From NCBI RefSeq assembly GCF_023896955.1, contig NZ_JAMHIW010000003.1:186001-250000 (forward strand): DNA of 64,000 nt, given 5' to 3'. The notes under the pieces were generated by a model. That model had not been told where the DNA came from and did not search any database. It saw only the letters and a list, made by a program, of their open reading frames with translations. Positions 8,115 through 15,972 of this stretch are shown one piece after another; position 1 is the first letter of the stretch; every line of letters starts with the position of its first letter. The DNA is from Micromonospora sp. RHAY321. Its GTDB lineage: Bacteria > Actinomycetota > Actinomycetes > Mycobacteriales > Micromonosporaceae. The translations under genes and the position numbers were made by a program.

Positions 8115-8497
8115 AGCCGCTCCCGGGCTTCCTGCGGCAGGGCACAGGCCGCCGTGCCGCCGGGGAGCCGGTGCCGGTTGCGCGCCACCCAGCGGTACGC
8201 CGGCCACGCGGCGGCGCGCGCCGGCGGGAACCGCAGGCCGGCTCCGGCGACCCGCCAGAGCGGGCCACTCGCGGCGAGCAGTTTCGCGATGGCGTCCGGA
8301 CCGGCGGCGCGTGACCCGTCCGCACCGACCCACTGCACGGCCTCCTCGCACTCGGCGGCGGTGAGGCCGAGCGCGTCCAGGTCGGCGAACTGCCAGGGCA
8401 CCACCCGCGCGCCCGTGGGGATGCGGCGTTCGATGAAGTCCGCGCACCGGGTGCAGAACGCGCAGTCCCCGTCGTAGACGAAGGTCGACGTCTCCAT
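8078..8497 (-). CDS. DCC-family thiol-disulfide oxidoreductase (DUF393)
   Basis: A 139-residue protein with the family signature DGDCAFCTRC near the N-terminus (FVYDGDCAFC), the YRWVARNRHRLPG segment and Arg-rich C-terminus of DUF393 proteins. The CxxC pair gives it a thioredoxin-like redox site. The ATG at 8497 has GGGGAGG at nine bases, whereas the ATG three codons upstream would sit directly on that site, so 8497 is preferred. The stop lies inside the end of the convergent HTTM gene. Its probable role is a redox partner of HTTM-type enzymes. Confidence 0.85.
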   Translation of the reverse strand: METSTFVYDGDCAFCTRCADFIERRIPTGARVVPWQFADLDALGLTAAECEEAVQWVGADGSRAAGPDAIAKLLAASGPLWRVAGAGLRFPPARAAAWPAYRWVARNRHRLPGGTAACALPQEARERLYGPAGRPTTGG

Positions 8498-8591
8498 GCC
8501 GTCCATCCTCCCCCGCACGACCGTCCGACCGGGCACCGGTGTCCGGCGGGTCACTTGCGCTGGGGCTCGTACACGTGTTCGAATAGTGGCC

Positions 8592-9638
8592 ATGCGCTGG
8601 GACAACCTCACCGCTCCCCCGGTTGAGGGAGACCCCGAGCGGGCAGCGCCAGCGACGCCACCCCTGCCGCTGGCGCTGCCCGGCGCCGTCGCCCGCACCT
8701 TCGACACCCCCGAGTTCGCCGGGATGACCTTCTACGAGGTGCGCGCCAAATCCATCATCAACCGGGTGCCCGGGCAGTCGCGTGTCCCGTTCGAGTGGAC
8801 CATCAACCCGTACCGGGGCTGCTCCCATGCTTGTGTTTACTGTTTCGCGAGAAATACTCACACTTACTTAGATCTCGACGCCGGGGCGGACTTCGACCGG
8901 AAGGTGATCGTCAAGGTCAACGCCGGTGAGCTGGTCCGGCGGGAGCTGGCCGCGCCGAAGTGGCGGGGCGCCCACGTGGCGATGGGCACCAACGTCGACT
9001 GCTACCAGCGGGCCGAGGGGCGCTACCGGCTCATGCCGCAGATCATCGCGGCTCTGCGGGACTTCGCCAACCCGTTCTCGATCCTGACCAAGGGCACGCT
9101 GATCCTGCGAGACCTGCCCCTGCTGCGCGAGGCCGCCCAGGTGACCAAGGTCGGCATCTCCTACTCGGTGGGCTTCGTCGACGAGCAGCTCTGGCGTGCC
9201 GTCGAGCCGGGCACGCCGCACCCGCGTCGCCGGCTGGACGCGGTCCGGGCACTGTCCGACGCCGGTTTCTCCGTCGGGGTGCTGATGGCGCCGATCCTGC
9301 CGGGGTTGAGCGACAGCGACGAGTCGATCGACGCGACCGTGTCGGCGATCGCCGCCGCCGGGGCGAGCAGCGTGACGCCGCTGGCCCTGCACCTGCGTCC
9401 CGGCGCTCGGGAGTGGTACGCCGGCTGGCTGGCCCGGGAGTACCCGCACCTCGTGCCCCGCTACCAGGAGCTCTACCGGGCCGGCTCCTACGCCCCCCAG
9501 GCGTACCAGCGGGAACTGACCGCGCGGGTGCGCATAGCGGCCCGCCGGCACGGGCTGCACCGTGGTGAAGTGGGCGACAACCGCAGCCTGCCCGAGCCGC
9601 CGCCACCGCCGGCCAGCGAGCAGCTGACCCTGCTGTGA
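8592..9638 (+). CDS. Radical SAM protein (Rv2578c family)
   Basis: A 348-residue radical SAM enzyme with the cluster motif CSHACVYC (Cys77, Cys81, Cys84; CX3CX2C) followed by FARNTHTYLDLDAGADF, diagnostic of the Rv2578c / SplB-like group. GTNVDCYQRAE and SILTKGTLILRDLPLL are further conserved segments. It will bind a 4Fe-4S cluster and cleave SAM to a 5'-deoxyadenosyl radical; the substrate is unknown. The start MRWDNL is the usual beginning in this family. The frame is open further upstream but that part overlaps the divergent DCC promoter. Residues after about 315 are Pro-rich and unstructured. Confidence 0.87.
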   Translation: MRWDNLTAPPVEGDPERAAPATPPLPLALPGAVARTFDTPEFAGMTFYEVRAKSIINRVPGQSRVPFEWTINPYRGCSHACVYCFARNTHTYLDLDAGADFDRKVIVKVNAGELVRRELAAPKWRGAHVAMGTNVDCYQRAEGRYRLMPQIIAALRDFANPFSILTKGTLILRDLPLLREAAQVTKVGISYSVGFVDEQLWRAVEPGTPHPRRRLDAVRALSDAGFSVGVLMAPILPGLSDSDESIDATVSAIAAAGASSVTPLALHLRPGAREWYAGWLAREYPHLVPRYQELYRAGSYAPQAYQRELTARVRIAARRHGLHRGEVGDNRSLPEPPPPPASEQLTLL

Positions 9639-9664
9639 GGCGGGGGCGGCGCTACAGTCGGCGG

Positions 9665-10072
9665 GTGCGTACCGCTCAGCAGATCCTCGCCGACTCCGCC
9701 GTGATCGCCGTCGTGGGCGCGTCCCGCGACCCGCGCAAGGCCGCCCACGGCGTGCCGTTGCAGATGCAGCAGTACGGCTGGCGGATCATCCCGGTCAACC
9801 CGACCGTCGACGAACTCTTCGGCGAGCGGGCGTACGCGACGCTCGCCGACATCCCGCACCCCGTCGACCTGGTGGATGTGTTCCGCCCGGCTGCCGACGC
9901 AGTGCAGGTGGTCCGGGACGCGGCGGCGATCGGCGCCCCCGCGGTCTGGTTGCAGCTGGGCATCGTCTCGGCCGAGGCGCGGCGGATCGCCGAGGAGGCG
10001 GGAATGGACTACGTCGAGGACCGCTGCCTCATCGTCGAACGTGCTGCCGGCGGCCTGACCCGCCTCGGCTGA
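9665..10072 (+). CDS. CoA-binding domain protein (YccU-like)
   Basis: A 135-residue Rossmann-fold protein of the CoA_binding_2 type. The nucleotide loop reads VIAVVGASRDPRKAAHGV, followed by IIPVNPTVDEL and VDLVDVFRPA. In relatives the domain binds CoA and resembles the N-terminal part of succinyl-CoA synthetase. GTG 9665 starts immediately before the fold. It is separated by 26 bases from the radical SAM gene, so co-transcription is possible. A large hairpin follows. The biological role is unknown for the family. Confidence 0.85.
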   Translation: MRTAQQILADSAVIAVVGASRDPRKAAHGVPLQMQQYGWRIIPVNPTVDELFGERAYATLADIPHPVDLVDVFRPAADAVQVVRDAAAIGAPAVWLQLGIVSAEARRIAEEAGMDYVEDRCLIVERAAGGLTRLG

Positions 10073-10119
10073 CCGGCCGAGGGCGTCGCGTTCGCGGCGG
10101 TCGAGGGCGATGGTGCGGC

Positions 10120-10167
10120 GAGCGTGATACCTCAGAGTCATATTCATACCTCTGAGTCATCACGCTC
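10120..10167. terminator. Long bidirectional hairpin between convergent genes
   Basis: Arms 10120-10137 and 10150-10167 are complementary over 18 bases with two mismatches, around a 12-base loop. It is AT-richer than other terminators here. The same stretch also contains a 13-of-14 direct repeat TACCTCAGAGTCAT / TACCTCTGAGTCAT. It separates the CoA-binding gene and the acyl-CoA dehydrogenase gene. Confidence 0.8.
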
Positions 10168-10185
10168 ATGACCGACAGGCGGAGG

Positions 10186-11382
10186 TCAGAGCTTGTACTC
10201 CTTGAGCAGGCCACGGGAGATGATGGTCTTCTGGATCTCGGAGGTGCCCTCGCCGATGAGCAGGAACGGGGCCTCCCGCATCAGCCGCTCGATCTCGTAC
10301 TCCTTGGAGTAGCCGTAGCCGCCGTGGATGCGGAACGCCTCCTGCACGACCTCGGCGCAGTACTCGGAGGCGAGCAGCTTGGCCATGCCGGCCTCGACGT
10401 CGTTGCGTTGGCCAGCGTCCTTGAGTCGGGCGGCGTTGACCATGAGGGCGTGCGCGGCCTCGATCTTGGTGCCCATCTCGGCGAGCTTGAACGCGATGGC
10501 CTGGTGCTTGGCGAGTGGCTGGCCGAAGGTCTTGCGCTGCTGGGCGTAGCTGACCGCCAATTCGAAGGCGCGGATGGAGATGCCGCAGGCGCGGGCGGCG
10601 ACGTTGACGCGGCCCACCTCGATGCCGTCCATCATCTGGTAGAAGCCGCGGCCCACCTTGTCGGCGCCACCGAGGATCGCCGAGTCGGGCACGGTCACCC
10701 CGTCGAGCACCATCTCGGTGGTCTCGACCCCCTTGTAGCCCATCTTGTCGATCTTGCCCGGGATGGTCAGCCCGGGTGCGGTCTCGCCGAAGCCCGGCTC
10801 CTTCTCCAGCAGGAAGGTGCTCATGTTGCCGTACACCGACTCGGCGCCGGTGTCGGTCTTGACGAGGGTGGCCACCACGGAGGAGTACGCGCCGTTGGTC
10901 AGCCACATCTTCTGCCCGTTGAGCACGTAGCGGTCGCCGTCACGGACCGCCCGGGACTTGATCGCAGAGACGTCGGAGCCGGTCTCCGGCTCGGACATCG
11001 AGAAGGCGCCGCGCACCTCGCCGGTCGCCATCTTCGGCAGCAGCCGGGCCTTCTGCTCGGCGGAGCCGTGCTGGGAGATCAGGTACGCCACGATGAAGTG
11101 CGTGTTGACGATGCCGGAGATCGACATCCAGCCCCGGGAGAGCTGCTCCACGACGAGCGCGTAGGTGAGCAGCGACTCGCCGAGCCCGCCGTACTCCTCG
11201 TCGATGGTGAGGCCGAACAGCCCCATCTCGCGCATCCCGTCGAGGATGTCGGTGGGGTACTCGTCGGCGTGCTCCAGCCGCTGGGCGTGCGGGATGATCT
11301 CCTTGTCGGCGAACTCCCGGACGGTTTCCAGGATCGACCGCTGCACATCGGTGAGGCCGGGCGTCTGGGCGAGTCGGGCCAT
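10186..11382 (-). CDS. Acyl-CoA dehydrogenase
   Basis: A 398-residue flavoenzyme with the complete family layout: N-terminal helical domain, the FAD/substrate loop FSMSEPETGSDVSAIKS, the middle beta domain with WLTNGAYSSVVATLVKT, and the C-terminal domain with RKTFGQPLAKHQAIAFKLAEM and IHGGYGYSKEYEIERLMREA. The Glu of IGEGTSEIQ occupies the usual catalytic-base position. It oxidises an acyl-CoA to the 2-enoyl-CoA, passing electrons to ETF. GGAGG lies just before the ATG. The MaoC hydratase and CoA-ester lyase nearby suggest a branched or dicarboxylic acyl-CoA substrate, which is inference. Confidence 0.93.
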   Translation of the reverse strand: MARLAQTPGLTDVQRSILETVREFADKEIIPHAQRLEHADEYPTDILDGMREMGLFGLTIDEEYGGLGESLLTYALVVEQLSRGWMSISGIVNTHFIVAYLISQHGSAEQKARLLPKMATGEVRGAFSMSEPETGSDVSAIKSRAVRDGDRYVLNGQKMWLTNGAYSSVVATLVKTDTGAESVYGNMSTFLLEKEPGFGETAPGLTIPGKIDKMGYKGVETTEMVLDGVTVPDSAILGGADKVGRGFYQMMDGIEVGRVNVAARACGISIRAFELAVSYAQQRKTFGQPLAKHQAIAFKLAEMGTKIEAAHALMVNAARLKDAGQRNDVEAGMAKLLASEYCAEVVQEAFRIHGGYGYSKEYEIERLMREAPFLLIGEGTSEIQKTIISRGLLKEYKL

Positions 11383-11559
11383 CTCAGCCTCCGGGGATCA
11401 GCGCACTACTCATGGGTAACTGAACGCTGGGTCAGTATCGGTCTCCAGGGCCGGCGAGGCCAAGGTGACCAGTCCACACAACCGCTGTGAAAAGGTTCAC
11501 CGCTGCGGGTAGCGTCCGGCAAGAGGGACTTTTCCGGCACCGGCAGGAGGAGGACAGCC

Positions 11560-12096
11560 GTGAGCTACCCGCCGCCGTCGGGACCGCCGGGGGACGAGCA
11601 GCCGCCGTCACCCTATGAGCCGCCCGGAGACCAGTCGCCGTACGCGCCGCCACCGCCGGGCCAGTCGCCGTACGGGCCGCCACCGGACCAGTCCTCGTTC
11701 GGGCCGCCGGAGCGCTCACCGTACGGGCCACCGGCCGACGACCCATCGCCGTACGAGCAGCAGGGGCCGCACCAACCGGCGCACTGGGGGCAGCAGCCGC
11801 CGTACCCGCCGCAGGGCCCCTACGGCCAGTACGGCCCACCGTCCTCGGGACCGGGTCGGGGCACCAACGTGCTGGCGATCCTGTCGCTGGTGTTCGCGTT
11901 CGTGTTCCCCCCGGCCGGCGCCGTTCTCGGTCACGTGGCCAAGCGGCAGATCCGCACCAGCGGTGAGGAGGGCGACCAGCTCGCCACCTGGGGGCTGATC
12001 CTCGGCTACGTCTTCACCGGGATCACCGTGCTGGCCTGCTGCGGCTGGCTGGCCCTGCTCATCGTCGGCAACAGCGGCGACAGCGGCAGCTACTGA
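11560..12096 (+). CDS. DUF4190 membrane protein with Pro/Tyr-rich N-terminus
   Basis: A 178-residue protein starting at a GTG behind AGGAGGAGGA. Residues 1-100 are repetitive Pro-Tyr-Gly-Gln sequence (SPYGPP, SPYAPP, PPYPPQGPYG). Residues 101-175 carry two helices: the first (NVLAILSLVFAFVFPPAGAVLGHVAKRQI) is the DUF4190 signature, the second is TGITVLACCGWLALLIV. Function is unknown; the N-terminus is probably a disordered cytoplasmic interaction region. A second protein of the same design is encoded 1.6 kb away (13139-13684), implying a local duplication. Confidence 0.85.
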   Translation: MSYPPPSGPPGDEQPPSPYEPPGDQSPYAPPPPGQSPYGPPPDQSSFGPPERSPYGPPADDPSPYEQQGPHQPAHWGQQPPYPPQGPYGQYGPPSSGPGRGTNVLAILSLVFAFVFPPAGAVLGHVAKRQIRTSGEEGDQLATWGLILGYVFTGITVLACCGWLALLIVGNSGDSGSY

Positions 12097-12119
12097 CCGG
12101 TCCGAGGTGGACCGGTCAG
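12093..12119. terminator. Bidirectional terminator containing both stop codons
   Basis: CTGACCGGTCC (12093-12103) and GGACCGGTCAG (12109-12119) are perfect complements around the loop GAGGT. The outer TGA of the left arm is the stop of the DUF4190 gene and, on the other strand, the TGA of the right arm is the stop of the SDR gene. Confidence 0.85.
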
Positions 12120-12871
12120 CGGAACCGGGCCTCGCGGACGCTGTTGCCGCCGTCCACCACCAGCATCTGACCGGTGATGTAGGAGGCGGCCGGCGAGCAG
12201 AGGAAGCTGATCGCGGCGGCGACCTCGTCCGGAGTGCCCGGTCGACCGACCGGGGTGCCCAGCCCCTGCTTGATCTCCGCCATGGTGGACGCCGCGGTGT
12301 AGATGGTGCCCGGTGCCACCGCGTTGACGGTCACTCCGTCGGCGATCATCTCCATGGCCAACGCCCGGGTCAGCCCGACCACGCCGGCCTTGGCCGCCGC
12401 GTACGCGGCCTCCGTGGGCAGGGCGTTGACCGGGCCGGCGGTGGCCGCCAGGTTGACGATCCGCCCCCAGCCCCGCTCGGCCATCCCGCTGATGAACGCG
12501 CGGCTGCACAGGAAGGCGGTGGTCAGGTTGCGGTCGATCTCACCCTTCCACTCGTCGTAGCTGAGCTGCGCGACCGGCCGCAGGACCTCCGGGCTGGCCC
12601 GGCTGGCGAGGCCGGCGTTGTTGACCAGCACCTCGACGTCGCCCAACTGCTCGGCGACCGCGTCGGCCAGCGCGCCGACCTCGGACTCGTCGGTCAGGTC
12701 CGCGACGAAACCGGTCACCCCCAGCTCGGTGGCGCGCTCGTGGATGCGCCGGGTCGTGGAGACGATGGCCACCCGGGCTCCCAGATCGGCGAGCCGGCGG
12801 GCCGTGGCGTACCCGATGCCGTCCGCGCTGCCCGCCCCCGTCACCAGGGCGACGCGCCCGTCGAGCCGCAT
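12116..12871 (-). CDS. Short-chain dehydrogenase/reductase, atypical active site
   Basis: A 251-residue classical-size SDR from ATG 12871. It has the nucleotide motif [16 protein letters not shown], the NNAG strand (VLVNNAGLA) and YAAAK. However, the catalytic Ser position in the strand before the active-site Tyr reads NLAATAG where NISSxxG is usual, so the Ser appears replaced by Ala with a Thr next to it. It may be a weak or altered oxidoreductase. The frame stays open to an ATG at 13021; that 50-residue extension is Arg/Ala/Pro-rich, so the start is uncertain. It converges on the DUF4190 gene. Confidence 0.8.
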   Translation of the reverse strand: MRLDGRVALVTGAGSADGIGYATARRLADLGARVAIVSTTRRIHERATELGVTGFVADLTDESEVGALADAVAEQLGDVEVLVNNAGLASRASPEVLRPVAQLSYDEWKGEIDRNLTTAFLCSRAFISGMAERGWGRIVNLAATAGPVNALPTEAAYAAAKAGVVGLTRALAMEMIADGVTVNAVAPGTIYTAASTMAEIKQGLGTPVGRPGTPDEVAAAISFLCSPAASYITGQMLVVDGGNSVREARFR

Positions 12872-13138
12872 GGTCACCGGGTCGGCGAGCGCCACCGGCT
12901 CGTCCGGGCCGGGAGTTCCGGCCGGTGTGGCCGCACGGCCGCGTCGGGCCACGCCCGGGCGGCTGGCGTCCCGTCTCGGTCGACTACCGGAACGGTCCGC
13001 GGCGCGCGCCTCGATTGCCATGCCTGGATCCTGCCCGTTGCGACCGGCCCGGGCAACGCGGCACCCGGTAGCGGGGGCATCGGGTTTCGCCTGCCCTGAC
13101 TACCCTGACGGGCGCACCCGACCTGACGGAGAGTTCGC

Positions 13139-13684
13139 ATGACCAATCCCCCACCGCCCGGCGGCTGGACCGATCCCACGTGGTCGGGCCCGCAGTCGAG
13201 CCCACCGGTGGACCCGACCCTGGTGGCCGGGTCGCCGGTACCCACCCAACCCGGGCCGCCCGACCCGTACGCGCCTGTCGACCCGTACGCCGGCGGGCAG
13301 TTGCCGCCGGGTCAACCCGTGCCCGGATACGCGCCGCACGGGTATGCGCCGCCCGGGTACGCCGCGCCCGGCTATCCGCCGCAGCACCCCGGCTACGGCT
13401 ACCCGGCGCCGCCGAAGACCAACGGCATGGCCATCGCGGCGTTCGTGCTGTCCCTGATCGGCATCACGTCCTGCATCACCGCGCCGGTCGGCGCGATCCT
13501 CGGCCACGTGGCCCGCAAGCAGATCCGGGCCACCGGCGAGAGCGGCGAGGGCATGGCGAAGGCAGCCATCATCATCGGCTGGATCTTCACCGGACTACTG
13601 GTGCTGCTGATCGCCTTCTACGTCGCCGCGATCGTCTTCGCGATCGCGACGGGCGACAGCAGCACCAGCACCAGCAGCTACTGA
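13139..13684 (+). CDS. DUF4190 membrane protein, second copy
   Basis: A 181-residue protein with the same plan as 11560-12096: a Pro/Gly/Tyr-rich N-terminus (repeats of GYAPPGYAAPGYPPQ type) and two C-terminal membrane helices. The first helix pair contains AIAAFVLSLIGITSC and APVGAILGHVARKQIRATGE, nearly the same GAVLGHVAKRQIRTSGE block as its neighbour, followed by WIFTGLLVLLIAFYVAAIVF. It ends in a Ser/Thr string. Ribosome site GACGGAGAG precedes the ATG. Function unknown. Confidence 0.85.
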   Translation: MTNPPPPGGWTDPTWSGPQSSPPVDPTLVAGSPVPTQPGPPDPYAPVDPYAGGQLPPGQPVPGYAPHGYAPPGYAAPGYPPQHPGYGYPAPPKTNGMAIAAFVLSLIGITSCITAPVGAILGHVARKQIRATGESGEGMAKAAIIIGWIFTGLLVLLIAFYVAAIVFAIATGDSSTSTSSY

Positions 13685-13720
13685 TCGGTGGGCGAGCCGG
13701 CGTGGCGCCGGTTGTCGGGG

Positions 13721-13752
13721 CGGGACGACGGCCGGCGGCGGTCGTCGTCCCG
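13721..13752. terminator. Bidirectional hairpin between convergent genes
   Basis: CGGGACGACG (13721-13730) pairs perfectly with CGTCGTCCCG (13743-13752) across a 12-base GC-rich loop, between the second DUF4190 gene and the CoA-ester lyase gene. Confidence 0.7.
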
Positions 13753-13763
13753 GCCGGCCGCGC

Positions 13764-14720
13764 TCACTCCGCCGGTGGGGTGAACGACGAGGTACGGGTC
13801 ATCCCGGCCGCCCGGCCCTTGGCGGCGATCACCAGCGCCATCTTGCGGGACGCCTCGTCGATCATCTCGTCGCCGAGCATCACGGCGCCGAGCCGGCCGC
13901 CGGCCTCCGAGGTGTAGTGCTGGTAGGCGTCGAGGATCAGCTCGGCGTGGTCGTAGTCGGCCTGCGCCGGCTGGTAGACCTCGTTGGCGGCGTCGATCTG
14001 GCCCGGGTGCAGCACCCACTTGCCGTCGAAGCCCAGCGCCGCCGAACGCTTGGCCACCTCGCGGAAGCCGTCCACGTCCCGGATCTGCAGGAACGGGCCG
14101 TCGATGGCCTGCTTGTCGTGCATCCGCGCGGCCATCAGGATCCGCATCAGGATGTAGTGGTACGGGTCGCCCGGGTAGTCCGGGATCAGCGCGCCGACGA
14201 CCAGCGACCTCATGTTGATCGAGGCCATGAAGTCGGCCGGCCCGAAGATGATGGTCTCCACCCGGGGCGACGCGGCGGCGATCGCGTCCACGTTGACCAG
14301 ACCGGCGGCGTTCTCGATCTGCGCCTCGATGCCGATGCGGCCGACCTCCAGGCCGAGCGTCTTCTCGATCTGGGTGAGCGTCAGGTCCAGCCACTGCACC
14401 TGGGCGGCGGTCTGCACCTTCGGCAGCATGATGCAGTCCAGGTTCGCCCCGGCGCCCTCGACGACCTCGATGACGTCCCGGTAGGTCCACGGGGTGGTCA
14501 GGTCGTTGACGCGGACCACCCGGGTCTTGCCGGCCCAGTCACCCTCGTTGAGCGCGGCCACGATGTTCTTGCGCGCGTCCGGCTTGGCCAGCGGGGCGAC
14601 GGCATCCTCCAGGTCGAGGAAGACCTGGTCGGCCGGGAGCCCCTGCGCCTTGCCGAGCATCTTGACGCTGGAACCCGGTACCGCGAGGCAGGACCGGCGG
14701 GGACGACCGACAGCGGCCAT
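13764..14720 (-). CDS. HpcH/HpaI-type CoA-ester lyase (malyl/citramalyl-CoA lyase family)
   Basis: A 318-residue CitE-like TIM-barrel enzyme. Family markers are CLAVPGSSVKMLGKA, FLDLEDAVAP (Mg-binding acid), RVNDLTTPW, IMLPKVQTAAQV, IEAQIENAAGLVN and IIFGPADFMASI. It should cleave a 3-hydroxyacyl-CoA such as malyl-CoA, beta-methylmalyl-CoA or citramalyl-CoA with Mg2+. GGAAGGAG stands at the right distance before ATG 14720; the longer frame start lacks a site. Together with the MaoC hydratase and the acyl-CoA dehydrogenase in this stretch it could serve mesaconyl-type CoA chemistry. Confidence 0.88.
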   Translation of the reverse strand: MAAVGRPRRSCLAVPGSSVKMLGKAQGLPADQVFLDLEDAVAPLAKPDARKNIVAALNEGDWAGKTRVVRVNDLTTPWTYRDVIEVVEGAGANLDCIMLPKVQTAAQVQWLDLTLTQIEKTLGLEVGRIGIEAQIENAAGLVNVDAIAAASPRVETIIFGPADFMASINMRSLVVGALIPDYPGDPYHYILMRILMAARMHDKQAIDGPFLQIRDVDGFREVAKRSAALGFDGKWVLHPGQIDAANEVYQPAQADYDHAELILDAYQHYTSEAGGRLGAVMLGDEMIDEASRKMALVIAAKGRAAGMTRTSSFTPPAE

Positions 14721-14828
14721 GGATGCGCTCCTTCCAGCGTCCGGCGGGCACGCCGACGCCACCTGACGACAGATCCGAGAAACTTAACGATCCCAAAGGG
14801 CGTGGTGACGCCACGGTAACCTCGCGCC

Positions 14829-15674
14829 ATGACCGGGGTGAATGGACCTGTGGAAGATGTCACTGGGCGTCGACTCGTGGTGGTGACCGGGGCCAGCTCC
14901 GGCATCGGGCTGGCCGCCGCCGTGAACCTGGCCTGCCGTGGTGACCGGGTGGTGCTGGTCGGCCGGGATCCGGCCCGACTGCAGGCTGCGGCGGAACGCG
15001 TGCGGGAGAACTCGGGTGAGCGTCCGGAGCTGTTCCGGGCGGACTTCGCGGTGCTCGACGACGTACGCCGGCTCGCCGAACGGCTGCGCGACGCGTACGA
15101 CCGGATCGACGTGCTGGTCAACAACGCGGGCGCGATCGCGCTGCAACCGCTCACCACCGTCGACGGCTTCGAGCTGTCGATCCAGGCCAACCACCTGGCC
15201 CCGTTCCTGCTGACCAACCTGCTCGCCGACCGGGTCGGCCGGATGGTGGTCACGGCCTCCGGCGCGCACCGCAGCGGCATGCTGGACCCGGGCGACCTGA
15301 ACAAGCCACTGCGCCGCTACCGGCCGATGGTCGCGTACGGCACCAGCAAGCAGGCGAACATCCTGTTCACCGCGGAGGCGGCCCGCCGCTGGCCGGGCGT
15401 CCCGGCACACAGTTTCCACCCGGGGGTGGTGCGCACCCGGTTCGCCAACGACAGCCGGCTGGTCGCCCTCGGCATGCGGTTCCTGCCGTTCCGCAGCCCC
15501 GAGAAGGGCGCCGAGACCCTGGTGTGGCTCGCCAACCAGGACCCGGTCCGGCTGGTCCAGGGGGGCTACTACGCGGACCGTCGGCTGCGTCGGCCGTACC
15601 GGAAGGCCGCCGACCCACAGCTCGCCGCGCGGCTCTGGGCGGCGAGCGCCAAGGCCGTCGGCATCGCCGAATAG
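14829..15674 (+). CDS. SDR oxidoreductase, retinol dehydrogenase-like
   Basis: A 281-residue SDR with TGASSGIG (about 20-27), LVGRDPARL (preference for NADP suggested by the Arg), VLVNNAG, the Ser in VVTASGAHRSG and YGTSKQAN as the active-site Tyr/Lys. The extended C-terminus with AHSFHPGVVRTRF is typical of the WW-domain-oxidoreductase/retinol dehydrogenase subgroup. Substrate unknown. It is transcribed divergently from the CoA-ester lyase gene, with an AT-richer spacer, and is followed after nine bases by a small gene on the same strand. Confidence 0.88.
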   Translation: MTGVNGPVEDVTGRRLVVVTGASSGIGLAAAVNLACRGDRVVLVGRDPARLQAAAERVRENSGERPELFRADFAVLDDVRRLAERLRDAYDRIDVLVNNAGAIALQPLTTVDGFELSIQANHLAPFLLTNLLADRVGRMVVTASGAHRSGMLDPGDLNKPLRRYRPMVAYGTSKQANILFTAEAARRWPGVPAHSFHPGVVRTRFANDSRLVALGMRFLPFRSPEKGAETLVWLANQDPVRLVQGGYYADRRLRRPYRKAADPQLAARLWAASAKAVGIAE

Positions 15675-15683
15675 CGTGGCCAC

Positions 15684-15959
15684 ATGCTGAATCTGGTCGC
15701 GGTGGTCGACTATCCCGCCGGAGCCGAGGCTGCCGGGCAGCGGTACGAGGACGAGGTGCTGGCCCTGCTCGGGCGGCACGGTGGCCGGCTGGAGCGCCGG
15801 CTGCGCGGCAGCGACGGGCGGGCCGAGGTGCACCTGATCCGGTTCGACGCACGGGCGGGGTACGAATCGTTCCTCGGCGACCCGGAGCGGGTTGCGCTGC
15901 GCGCCGCCCTCGGCGAATCCGCCCCGACCACCCGTGTCATCGAGGTGCGCGAGAGCTAG
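15684..15959 (+). CDS. Small alpha/beta-barrel-like protein, 91 residues
   Basis: A 91-residue protein (MLNLVAVVDYPAGAEAAGQ start) with a dimeric alpha-beta barrel look: a central helix QRYEDEVLALLGRHGG, a strand EVHLIRFDARAGYESFL and a C-terminal strand TRVIEVRES. This resembles DUF1330/EthD-type proteins, but the match is by pattern only. It follows the SDR gene by nine bases and is probably in the same operon. The stop codon lies inside a short inverted repeat shared with the convergent transporter gene. Confidence 0.65.
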   Translation: MLNLVAVVDYPAGAEAAGQRYEDEVLALLGRHGGRLERRLRGSDGRAEVHLIRFDARAGYESFLGDPERVALRAALGESAPTTRVIEVRES

Positions 15960-15970
15960 CTGGCTAGCTC
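15953..15970. terminator. Short inverted repeat between convergent genes
   Basis: GAGCTAGC (15953-15960) and GCTAGCTC (15963-15970) form a near-continuous palindrome; as RNA it would fold with six pairs and a GCTGGC loop. It includes the TAG stop of the preceding gene. Too small to be sure it terminates. Confidence 0.4.
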
Positions 15971-15972
15971 GC

